From JAFGOM01 sp964605795 (lineage in GTDB: Archaea > Halobacteriota > Methanomicrobia > Methanomicrobiales > Methanospirillaceae): a stretch of DNA of 14,969 nucleotides. Shown here piece after piece: positions 5,943 through 13,035 of this stretch. The notes below the pieces were generated by a model. That model had not been told where the DNA came from. It saw nothing but the letters and a program-made list of their open reading frames with translations, and did no database searches. The stretch is taken from positions 1 to 14,969 of the forward strand of contig CAZSDZ010000058.1 of the NCBI GenBank assembly GCA_964605795.1. Direction: 5' to 3'. Made by a program: the position numbers and the translations under genes. Numbering within the stretch: the stretch's first letter is position 1; every line of letters begins with the position of its first letter.

Positions 5943-6821
5943 TTATCTCACTATTTTTGTGATAGGGATCTCAAGGATATCCTCTGCACCGGATGCTTTG
6001 AGTTTTGGTATCAGGGTATTAACGAGGCTTTTGAGAACAACGGTCTCCAGGCTGAAGTAATCGATCCCGTGAAGCTTGGCAACGGTCGGTTTTTTGAGGG
6101 CAGGAAGGCTCGCGACTATTGATTCAAGACGATCGGCAGGCACATTCATGGAAAGGAGAACCTTGTTCCGGGCATCAATGACACCCATTAAGAGTGTCAC
6201 TATCTCTTCCATCTCCTTTCGTTTGACCGGGTCCTCAAAACTCTTGATATTCGCGATTATTACGGTGTATGACTCTAGTATCTGCCCGATTATCTTCAGT
6301 CCGTTCTTCCGGAGTGTTGTTCCCGTCTCGGTCAGATCGACGACAACGTCCATAAGATCAGGGACTTTGGCCTCACTGGCCCCGTAGGAGGGAAAGAGAC
6401 GTACCGGAATGCCAAGATTCTCAAAAAAATCTTTGGTTATCTGTGGATACTCGGTAGTAACCCTGCTATCAGGGCGGATCTCAGTAACCGTTGAGACAGG
6501 CTCATCCTGGTGAACCGCGATGACAATCTTGACATTTCCCGTTCCGGTTTTGCTGTAATTCAGTTTTGCGATCTCTTGCACCATAGCCCCGGACTCGTGG
6601 ACCCAGTCAAGCCCGGATATTCCCATATCGAAATACCCCATCTCAATATAGGTCGGTATCTCCTGTGGTCGCAGTATCTTGACCTTTCCAATTCGTTCAT
6701 CGAAAATCTGCGGGTTATAATCGCGGTCAGTCCTCCTGACCGGAAGATCTGCCTCTTTGAAAAGTTGAAGGGTCTGCTCCTCAAGACTCCCTTTCGGAAG
6801 GGCGATGTTAATCATAGACAT
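5943..6821 (-). CDS. hisG: ATP phosphoribosyltransferase, long form
   Basis: HisG joins ATP and PRPP to form phosphoribosyl-ATP, the first and feedback-controlled step of histidine synthesis. The protein has 292 residues, the length of the long form (HisG_L), which carries its own regulatory domain and needs no HisZ. Visible signatures are INIALPKGSL at the N-terminus, MGISGLDWV (66-74), the PRPP-binding motif VVDLTETGTTLRKNGL (160-175), and a C-terminal ACT-like histidine-sensing domain from about residue 218 to the end. Two in-frame ATGs lie two codons apart (6821 and 6815); either may be used, and neither has a strong ribosome binding site, so translation may be leaderless or from a short leader. 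The gene is divergent from hisI, with a 467-bp gap between the two starts. Confidence 0.95.
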   Translation of the reverse strand: MSMINIALPKGSLEEQTLQLFKEADLPVRRTDRDYNPQIFDERIGKVKILRPQEIPTYIEMGYFDMGISGLDWVHESGAMVQEIAKLNYSKTGTGNVKIVIAVHQDEPVSTVTEIRPDSRVTTEYPQITKDFFENLGIPVRLFPSYGASEAKVPDLMDVVVDLTETGTTLRKNGLKIIGQILESYTVIIANIKSFEDPVKRKEMEEIVTLLMGVIDARNKVLLSMNVPADRLESIVASLPALKKPTVAKLHGIDYFSLETVVLKSLVNTLIPKLKASGAEDILEIPITKIVR

Positions 6822-7288
6822 AAGAGTAGTAAAAATGAAAATTAAATTCTGCCTGTCTGCTCATGCAAATTCATGAAACAAATTACGTCATTATCCTGAC
6901 CGCGGTACATAATATTCTGCATTTTTCTCAAATTTTTACCGTTCCTGATTGAGAAGGCAGATAGTACTGCATATCCATAATGGACAGGGAAGGATGAAGA
7001 AAAAAAGAAGGACGCGAGATAACCGCAACCGGGGAAGTGTTGAATTATGAGAGAACATACAACCTCTGTCCGAACCCTGATAAAATAAACAGGTTTAAAG
7101 ACGCACCAATCTAAGTATATGAAACATACAACATATGCCATGAAAAGGGGAGATGTAAAAGAATCAGACTTCTATCTGTCACATAGTCAATTTTAACTAA
7201 AATAACCCAGGAGACCAGTATAAACCCGGTTTAAGCTGCTCTTTTTGGTGGTGACTATTTAATCCGTCTCCTTTAGGAAGGTAATTCA
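6822..7288. other. Intergenic region between divergent hisG and hisI
   Basis: It must hold the promoters of both histidine genes. Two very short plus-strand frames near 6994-7082 overlap by ATGA, and a 26-codon frame starts near 7120, but all are too short to support as genes. A 99-codon minus-strand frame (6842-7141) has poor composition and no ribosome binding site. The clearest signal is the palindrome at 7221-7233. Confidence 0.5.
7221..7233. promoter_or_regulatory. Palindrome TAAACCCGGTTTA upstream of hisI
   Basis: This perfect 13-bp palindrome (6-bp arms, one centre base) lies 56 bp before the hisI start. Its right arm, GGTTTAAG, is a plausible BRE/TATA position, so a bound repressor could block the promoter. 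The related AAACCGGTTT is at 2791. Confidence 0.35.
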
Positions 7289-7684
7289 ATGAATACAGAG
7301 ATACAAAAAACGATTGAGATACGGTTCAATGAAAAAGGACTCGTTCCGGTCATTGCACAGGACAAAGAGACGAAAGATGTGCTGATGCTTGCGTATGCCG
7401 ATAAAAAAGCCGTTGAACTGACTCTTTCATCAGGGTATGCCCACTACTATAGCAGAAGCAGGAATACGATCTGGAAGAAAGGAGAGGAGTCAGGAAATCT
7501 CCAGAAAGTTCACGAAATCCTCATAGACTGTGATGAAGACACCCTGCTGTATCAGGTTACCCAGATCGGGGGTGCAGCCTGTCACGTCGGGTATCGGTCG
7601 TGTTTTTTCCGCACTATTGACGGGATAACAATAGGAGAACGCGTATTTGACCCGGAAAAAGTCTATTCTCATAAGAAAGTGTGA
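7289..7684 (+). CDS. hisI: Phosphoribosyl-AMP cyclohydrolase
   Basis: HisI opens the adenine ring of phosphoribosyl-AMP, the third step of histidine synthesis, as a zinc- and magnesium-dependent cytoplasmic dimer. The 131-residue protein has the length of the stand-alone enzyme, without the fused HisE pyrophosphohydrolase. Key residues are visible: the Mg-binding aspartates D80, D82 and D84 in IDCDED, and the zinc cysteines C81, C98 and C105 in DCDED and GGAACHVGYRSC. The segment SRSRNTIWKKGEESGN is the conserved substrate-binding stretch. AGGAAGGT at 7275-7282 sets the ATG at 7289. No hisE gene is in the window. The gene is a single unit, divergent from hisG. Confidence 0.95.
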   Translation: MNTEIQKTIEIRFNEKGLVPVIAQDKETKDVLMLAYADKKAVELTLSSGYAHYYSRSRNTIWKKGEESGNLQKVHEILIDCDEDTLLYQVTQIGGAACHVGYRSCFFRTIDGITIGERVFDPEKVYSHKKV

Positions 7685-8014
7685 TCCGATTTCCTGTCTC
7701 CTTTGCAGAAATCTGCCTGAAAGATCTGATCTGAAAAATAGCCATTACCGTGAATTATTGCCATGGGAAAAAACAACCATTCATTGATCTGAATCATTCC
7801 ATGAAGTAATGACAATAAAAAAGAGACGCCGTTATCATCAGGAACGGCTTACAAATTGACTCATCATAAGAGAGAGAGAATGGATCATTCCATGCCCTTT
7901 TTTAACCCGTTTTTAATCAGATAAAACGATTACCGGGATTGAGACGGGAATATGCGGAAAAAAAGTTCTACCCGTGTAAATCCCATTATTAGAGGGAATA
8001 ACCGGATCAGGCTT
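7685..8014. other. Intergenic stretch, no gene seen
   Basis: No open frame here is credible. Minor structure only: the inverted repeat GCCGTT/AACGGC (7828-7833 and 7843-7848) and an 11-bp direct repeat ATCATTCCATG (7793-7803 and 7884-7894). It separates hisI from the 3' end of the broken hydrolase. Confidence 0.5.
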
Positions 8015-9507
8015 TTAAAAACTGCCCGAACTCTTCTGAAGTAAACTATCAACAAAACCAGAGTTATCAGCCTCAAACGTGATATACCCCACCTGGTCGT
8101 CAGGATTCGGAATTGAGAGATACCAGGTATTGCCGTCCCAGTGAGTGAGATTACCGGGGTACCGGTTTGGACCCAGCTCTATTGCCATATGTATCGTATC
8201 AGACCCCTCGCGTACCTGCATCGTACCATACAGGTCACTATTGTACCTCCCTGCAATTCCGATTGGGTTTATCGTTGCGGGATCCGGATTCTCCGGTCGT
8301 TTGGGACTCTTGATAAGCGAGTCCCATCCTGCCTGTGATGCCTTCTCCCGTGCCTGCAGGTCAATGCCGCTTCTGCCGATAAAACGCTCAAGAAATTCAT
8401 CCATGACAGCTTCAGGGAACGCCGTCAGTTGCTTATTTGCAATAACAACCAATCCGCTTTTCTTTTCTGGGATAAAGATTACAATACTACGGACACCATC
8501 AAGTGCTCCGTTCTTCTCAATCACCCGTTCACCCATGAAGGTGTACGAATCACAACCAAGACCCACAGCCCCGTTCTTATCATCAAGAGGACCGCTCTTT
8601 CCCGCGACAAAACTTGCTGCATGGATCTTGGTTACCATTTCAGGAGAGGAATCTGCTCTCCTTCAAAAGATCCCTCATGTAATAACATCCGCAGCCACTG
8701 GGTCATATCCCTGCCGGTTCAGACCACCTGACCGGCAGCAGGATGAGAGGCAACTTCGAGCGGGATGGTACGTACATCCTCTCCTTTTCCGTCATGGCCT
8801 GAGACATGGTTTCATCAAGGTACACGGTCTCGGGATGGGCTCCGGATCGGGTCATACCGAGCGGGCGGATGATCCGCTCATCAGTCAGATTCTCCCAGCT
8901 CCGGTTATCTACCCGTGCAACAGCCTCTCCGGCGATGAAATATCCTGCATTTGAGTAGATATACTTCTCACGAAAACTTGTTTCTGGCAGAAGGTACTGC
9001 ATACGCTTGAGTAATTCGCTGTTTGAGTACCCAAGCCTGCCCAATAAATCCCCATCGAAATACCTCAGTCCGGTGCGATGGGCAAGAAGGTCTCTAAGTG
9101 TCGCATGCTGCCCGGCATAAATATCGTTTAGTTTAAATTCCGGTAGATAGGTTACAATCGGTGTATCCCAGTCCAGTTTCCCTTCATCAACCAGGGTTCC
9201 TATCGCGGTTCCGGTTACAAACTTGGATACAGATGCTATCTGAAAACGGATATCAGGATCTACTTTTTCCGATTTTTTAATCTCCCTGACACCGTATCCT
9301 TTCAGGAATACAATGGTATCATTCTCGACTACTCCGACAACTGCACCGGGCACATCATATTCAGCCTTCCTTTTGGTAATGAATACATCAAAACCATCAA
9401 TTTGTCCTGTATTTCGATTCGTACCTGCACATGCTGCACACAAAACCATGCCAATAACCATGCAGAATACAAAAAAAGGATTAAAATAGAGGTTTGGATT
9501 TATTCAT
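8015..9507 (-). pseudogene. Broken serine hydrolase, beta-lactamase/PBP-like family
   Basis: Intact homologues are exported serine hydrolases of the class C beta-lactamase / penicillin-binding group. The first large piece (9461-8703) holds the catalytic SxxK motif (SVSK in QIASVSKF) and the YxN motif (YSN in YIYSNAGYF). The second (8638-8015) holds the KNG segment of EKNGALDG, at the family's third motif, and a C-terminal domain. They are joined by readable sequence in other frames: after a one-base loss near 8760 the frame reads HPAAGQVV, then a TGA at 8719-8721, then TGRDMTQWLRMLLHEGSFEG; a second one-base loss near 8648 returns to SPEMVTK. At the 5' end, ATG at 9507 reads MNKSKPLF and one extra T in the T-run at 9483-9486 breaks the link to NPFFVFCMVIGMVLCAACAG, a signal peptide with a possible lipoprotein cysteine. 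Four lesions make it clearly inactive. Confidence 0.85.
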
Positions 9508-9626
9508 GTAACAATATCACGGCTATCACTGAAAAAATTATTCATACAGCTCGGTAAAACTCAGGAATTTGGGAAATTTGGTTTTCCGAATAATGAACAG
9601 ACCAGACATACCGATTCCATCCCTGA

Positions 9627-9704
9627 ACCAAACGATTTGATAATGAAGGCAGAATCAATTTATTGAGTGATAATGACTCAATTTTTATTAGATAATCGTT
9701 TGGT
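9627..9704. repeat. Nested inverted repeats, 78 bp
   Basis: ACCAAACGATT (9627-9637) and AATCGTTTGGT (9694-9704) are perfect 11-bp terminal inverted repeats. Inside lies a second perfect pair, ATTGAGT/ACTCAAT (9662-9668 and 9676-9682). TGATAATGA occurs twice within the element. The layout fits a very small non-autonomous element, a structured RNA, or a protein-binding array; no matching target-site duplication was evident. Confidence 0.55.
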
Positions 9705-9724
9705 ATCGTAACCGGAAATTCGTG

Positions 9725-9779
9725 TCAGGAAACAGGATCTCACACACCTGTTCTTTTTCCATACTCCCTTGTTTCCTGA
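9725..9779. repeat. Inverted repeats with alternative pairing
   Basis: TCAGGAAACA (9725-9734) is the perfect reverse complement of TGTTTCCTGA (9770-9779). AACAGG (9731-9736), which overlaps the left arm, can instead pair with CCTGTT (9747-9752). The two hairpins exclude each other. They lie 61 bp before the small membrane-peptide frame. Confidence 0.5.
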
Positions 9780-9839
9780 AGATAATTTCGTGATGGGAAG
9801 TGCCTCTCCGCTTAAAAAAATCTAATTTGGATATTATTT

Positions 9840-9989
9840 ATGGGATTTCTGCTAACCTTTTTGCTTTTCTCGACCGTCAGCATTCTGATTTCCCTGATCA
9901 TTGCATCTTCTATCAGAGGCTTTTGCATGAATACAATTTATCGATATAATAAGGAAAATTCACAGTGTGATGATGAGCATCACCGTTAA
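9840..9989 (+). CDS. Possible small single-span membrane protein
   Basis: ATG at 9840 opens a 49-codon frame. The N-terminal half is a continuous hydrophobic helix (GFLLTFLLFSTVSILISLII, residues 2-21), followed by a short basic segment and a polar, charged tail ending CDDEHHR. This is the design of a small bitopic membrane protein. No ribosome binding site is present, but CTTAAAAAAATC (9811-9822) lies about 24 nt ahead and could be the TATA box of a leaderless transcript. No family was recognised, and the neighbours give no clue. Chance hydrophobic frames of this size occur, so confidence is limited. Confidence 0.35.
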   Translation: MGFLLTFLLFSTVSILISLIIASSIRGFCMNTIYRYNKENSQCDDEHHR

Positions 9990-10101
9990 TGTACCCAGTA
10001 ATACTCATGAACATCAGGTATGCAACCGCCTCATCACTGACCGGGTATTGTCTGAACTGAAATAGTTGAGATAGGGCAGAAAAAATTGGTGAGTGCTGAA
10101 G

Positions 10102-10134
10102 ATATAATACCGGCAAAATCACACATATAATACC
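10102..10134 (+). promoter_or_regulatory. Two identical TATA-like boxes, 23 bp apart
   Basis: ATATAATACC occurs at 10102-10111 and again at 10125-10134. The first would give a start near 10130 and a leader of about 38 nt containing the AAGGAGGA site; the second would start close to that site. The first is the better candidate for the zinc-ribbon gene. Confidence 0.45.
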
Positions 10135-10167
10135 AGATTTACGATCCGAAAAGGAGGAATTTATTCC

Positions 10168-10308
10168 ATGGGCGATGTGACCTGCCCGAAATGCAACTCA
10201 AAAGACACGGAATTTGATGATCTTGTTACAACAGATAGCGGCAGCATGATTGCAAAGTGTAGTTGCAATGCATGTCACCATACATGGGAGATGCCATTCG
10301 GTCTCTGA
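10168..10308 (+). CDS. 46-residue zinc-ribbon protein
   Basis: A strong AAGGAGGAAT (10151-10160) precedes ATG at 10168. The product has two knuckles, CPKC (C6, C9) and CNAC (C33, C36), with an extra C31, 23 residues between the pairs, and an aromatic-containing end (HTWEMP). This is a typical zinc-ribbon hairpin filling nearly the whole protein, as in many small archaeal ribbon proteins proposed to bind nucleic acid or other proteins. Its specific role is unknown. It is a single-gene unit, convergent with the acyl-CoA synthetase gene. Strong ribosome binding site, paired TATA boxes and a complete metal site together make it a real gene despite its size. Confidence 0.75.
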   Translation: MGDVTCPKCNSKDTEFDDLVTTDSGSMIAKCSCNACHHTWEMPFGL

Positions 10309-10405
10309 TACGAGACATATCGTCAGCAAAATAGTATGAAAATCCTGTTTCCTGGTACGAATCACCCCGGTTTTTATCCCCTTTCCGATAGATAATTCCA
10401 AGAAA

Positions 10406-12310
10406 CTATCTCCTTGGAAATCCACGTTCCTGCAATTGTGACTGTATCTCAGTCAACACAACCGGATCATCGATCGTTGCCGGAACGTTAAATTCAGCTC
10501 CGTCAGCAATCTTCTTCATGGTTCCCCGGAGAATTTTACCGGACCGTGTTTTTGGAAGGCGTTTTACTTTCAATACCGTCTTAAAAGAGGCTATCGGCCC
10601 TATCCTGCCTCGAATCAATTGAACAAGTTCTTTTTCAATCAGATCGAATTCCCTTTTTACTCCTGATTTCAAGACCACAAAACCAACCGGCACTTCTGAT
10701 TTGATGATATCGTGAACACCAATCACAGCACATTCAGCAACCGTTTCATGGGATGAGAGAACCTCCTCCATGGATCCGGTTGAGAGCCCGTGACCGGCAA
10801 CATTGATGATATCATCGGTCCGACCCATGATCCAGAGATACCCATCCTCATCAATAAACCCTGCATCTGATGTGAGATAATAACCGGGATAGGTACTCAT
10901 GTATGTTTTTACAAAATCAGCGTCATTATTCCAGAGCGTTGTGAAACAACCGGGAGGAAGGGGGAGTTTAATTGCAACATTCCCGGTTATCCCGGGAGGA
11001 ACTTCATCCTGGTTATCATCAAAGACAAAAATATCATATCCGGGAACCGGTTTTGTACATGATCCGGGTTTAATCGGAAAAAGATTTATTCCCACTGGAT
11101 TTGCACCAATCGGCCAGCCGGTCTCAGTCTGCCACCAGTGATCGATCACCGGGACACGTAATTTCTCTTCTGCCCAGAGAAGGGTATCCGGATCGCATCG
11201 TTCTCCTGCCAGAAATAAGGTTCGCAAAGAAGAGAGATCGTACCGGGGAATGTGAGTGCCGCCTGGATCCTCTCTCCGTATAGCACGAAACGCAGTAGGT
11301 GCGGTAAAAAGCACATGCACGCCGTGGCGTTCGATTACACGCCAGAATGATCCTTCATCAGGAGTACCAACCGATTTGCCTTCATAGAGGATAGTGGTGC
11401 AACCGGCAAGAAGCGGACCGTAGACAATGTACGAATGACCGACCACCCAGCCGATATCTGATGCTGCAAAGAATACATCCCCGGGATTAATTCCATATAT
11501 CGATCTCATACTCCAGTGAAGTGCAACCGCATATCCTCCGGTATCCCTGACAACTCCTTTCGGAACTCCGGTCGTCCCGGAAGTATACAGGATATAAAGC
11601 GGATCGGTTGCGTTTACCGGTACACAATCGACAGGACTGCTGTCAGATACGTCATCCCAGGCAATATCCCGGGGATGACTGAGTTTTACCTCACACTCCT
11701 TGCGCTGGAGAATGATACATTGGCCCGGGTTATGACCACTGATATCTATTGCTTCATCAAGAAGAGGTTTGTAGGGGATGATGCGGTTAACCTCTATCCC
11801 ACATGAAGCGGAGAGAATAATCTCCGGCTTTGCATCACGAATCCTTTTTGCAAGTTCTTTTGGTGCGAATCCTCCAAAGACCACAGAGTGTATCGCACCG
11901 ATACGGGCACAGGCGAGCATACCGATGATTGCTTCGGGAACCATGGGCATGTAGATAATAACCCGGTCCCCTCTCTTCAGTCCGAGTTTTGTCAGTGCAC
12001 CTGCAAAACGAGCCACCTTTTCACAGAGTGATGCATACGAATAGTTTCGGATGGTACCGGTTACCGGACTGTCCCATATCAGAGCCGTTTGTTCTCCTTT
12101 TCCGGCCATTACATGCCGGTCAAGAGCATTATAGCAGATATTTAGGGTAGCCCCAAAAAACCACCGGTAAAAAGGTGGATTTGACCGGTCGAGGACAGTA
12201 TCCCACGGAGAGTTCCAGTCAATTCCCTGGGCATTATTCCCCCAGAACGTATCAGGATCAGATAGGGATTGGCGATACGCTTCTATATATGGATCGAGAA
12301 TTCCTGTCAT
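10406..12310 (-). CDS. prpE: Acyl-CoA synthetase (AMP-forming), propionyl-CoA synthetase type
   Basis: This 634-residue adenylate-forming enzyme activates a short acid to its acyl-CoA through an acyl-AMP. Motifs in order: YTSGTTGVPKG (242-252, ATP loop), VVRDTGGYAVAL (254-264, typical of PrpE), DIGWVVGHSYI (285-295), YEGKSVGTPDEG (309-320), TETGWP (395-400), GRTDD (496-500) and the catalytic lysine K592 in KTRSGKILRG. The VRDTGGY and APTAFRAIRRED (337-348) stretches point to PrpE rather than acetate Acs, though PrpE enzymes often accept acetate too. Odd point: the conserved GHR after GRxDD is GHG here (Gly508); the equivalent Arg526 of Salmonella Acs contacts ATP. The rest of the frame is intact and of full length. 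AGGGGAA lies upstream of the ATG. It probably supplies acyl-CoA for biosynthesis. Confidence 0.9.
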   Translation of the reverse strand: MTGILDPYIEAYRQSLSDPDTFWGNNAQGIDWNSPWDTVLDRSNPPFYRWFFGATLNICYNALDRHVMAGKGEQTALIWDSPVTGTIRNYSYASLCEKVARFAGALTKLGLKRGDRVIIYMPMVPEAIIGMLACARIGAIHSVVFGGFAPKELAKRIRDAKPEIILSASCGIEVNRIIPYKPLLDEAIDISGHNPGQCIILQRKECEVKLSHPRDIAWDDVSDSSPVDCVPVNATDPLYILYTSGTTGVPKGVVRDTGGYAVALHWSMRSIYGINPGDVFFAASDIGWVVGHSYIVYGPLLAGCTTILYEGKSVGTPDEGSFWRVIERHGVHVLFTAPTAFRAIRREDPGGTHIPRYDLSSLRTLFLAGERCDPDTLLWAEEKLRVPVIDHWWQTETGWPIGANPVGINLFPIKPGSCTKPVPGYDIFVFDDNQDEVPPGITGNVAIKLPLPPGCFTTLWNNDADFVKTYMSTYPGYYLTSDAGFIDEDGYLWIMGRTDDIINVAGHGLSTGSMEEVLSSHETVAECAVIGVHDIIKSEVPVGFVVLKSGVKREFDLIEKELVQLIRGRIGPIASFKTVLKVKRLPKTRSGKILRGTMKKIADGAEFNVPATIDDPVVLTEIQSQLQERGFPRR

Positions 12311-12383
12311 CTTTTTGTTCCCCTAACCCAGGTTGTAAGGTGTCATTTCTATCCAGGAGATAAAGAAATCCCAATGAATACAG

Positions 12384-12390
12384 TATATAT
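12384..12390 (-). promoter_or_regulatory. TATA box of the acyl-CoA synthetase gene
   Basis: On the minus strand ATATATA within TTCATATATACTG is a strong TATA match about 77 nt upstream of the ATG at 12310, implying a leader of roughly 50 nt. Confidence 0.45.
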
Positions 12391-12557
12391 GAATAAACCC
12401 CCATGAAAGTGCCCTCAAGGAATCCTATTTGAATACCATACCATATCCAGAATCAGGATCTCTTAAATTGGTAGACTCTTGTTATTTTTTAACCTGCCGA
12501 AATGCACTCCATTGTTCACCGGTATCGGAACAAAAACATGGAGAGAGAAATACTGAT

Positions 12558-12794
12558 ATGAAGAATATAATGTGCCGGATTAGGGTAAAGAAGACCGGCG
12601 ATAGACAGATAATCCCTTTCCATCCTGATACAGTAAAAAGTCTCTTCCATTATTCTTCTAAAAAATGTAAAAGTTGTATTATCTACGCAATCTTACTCGT
12701 ACAATCATCTGGTTTTGAAAAAAGAGTGGAATTTTCGTTTATCGAAAGGAGAACAAAGAATCAGGCAGCATTAATCACTCATATCTCAATCTGA
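12558..12794 (+). CDS. Possible 78-residue protein, unknown
   Basis: A frame open from TTG at 12429 contains an ATG at 12558 with GGAGAG about 12 nt upstream; the part after the ATG looks more protein-like than the part before. It is basic, with a CxxC (in KKCKSCI) followed by a hydrophobic patch (IIYAILLV). No family was recognised. A-rich composition and poor start signals leave real doubt. Confidence 0.25.
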   Translation: MKNIMCRIRVKKTGDRQIIPFHPDTVKSLFHYSSKKCKSCIIYAILLVQSSGFEKRVEFSFIERRTKNQAALITHISI

Positions 12795-13035
12795 AACCAG
12801 GAAAGAAAAGAACAGGAAATAGAGGAGAGATACAAATGTCAGGTATCTTTCGTGTCAGTCTCTATCATCTTCATTGTCAACTCAGATAAATCTCATCGGC
12901 AATGATGAGCTCGTAAGGAAAAAAAAAGTATACAAGAACAAAAATGACACCATTTCATACAGAAAACAGAAACCCCAGACATATTGGAGTTACAAATAAA
13001 AAGGAGAATTCGTTCAGGTAAAGAAGAGAGAAGTA

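Larger units (their letters stand above)
12311..13035. other. Mostly gene-free stretch upstream of prpE
   Basis: It contains the prpE leader and promoter, one weakly supported small frame (12558-12794, listed separately), and an A9 run at 12919-12927 that on the minus strand is a U-rich tract and may end transcription of the secreted-protein gene about 110 bp beyond its stop. Nothing else stands out. Confidence 0.5.

Noticed and set aside
6842..7141. 99-codon minus-strand frame upstream of hisG
   Set aside because: Composition is unlike its neighbours, it runs into the hisG promoter, and no start signal is present.
8145..8954. 269-codon plus-strand frame opposite the serine hydrolase
   Set aside because: It spans all the lesions of the opposite pseudogene, but its product has no recognisable domain and it starts without a ribosome binding site; an open antisense frame is expected by chance here.
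9913..10122. 69-codon minus-strand frame
   Set aside because: No ribosome binding site, poor composition, and it overlaps the TATA boxes of the zinc-ribbon gene.
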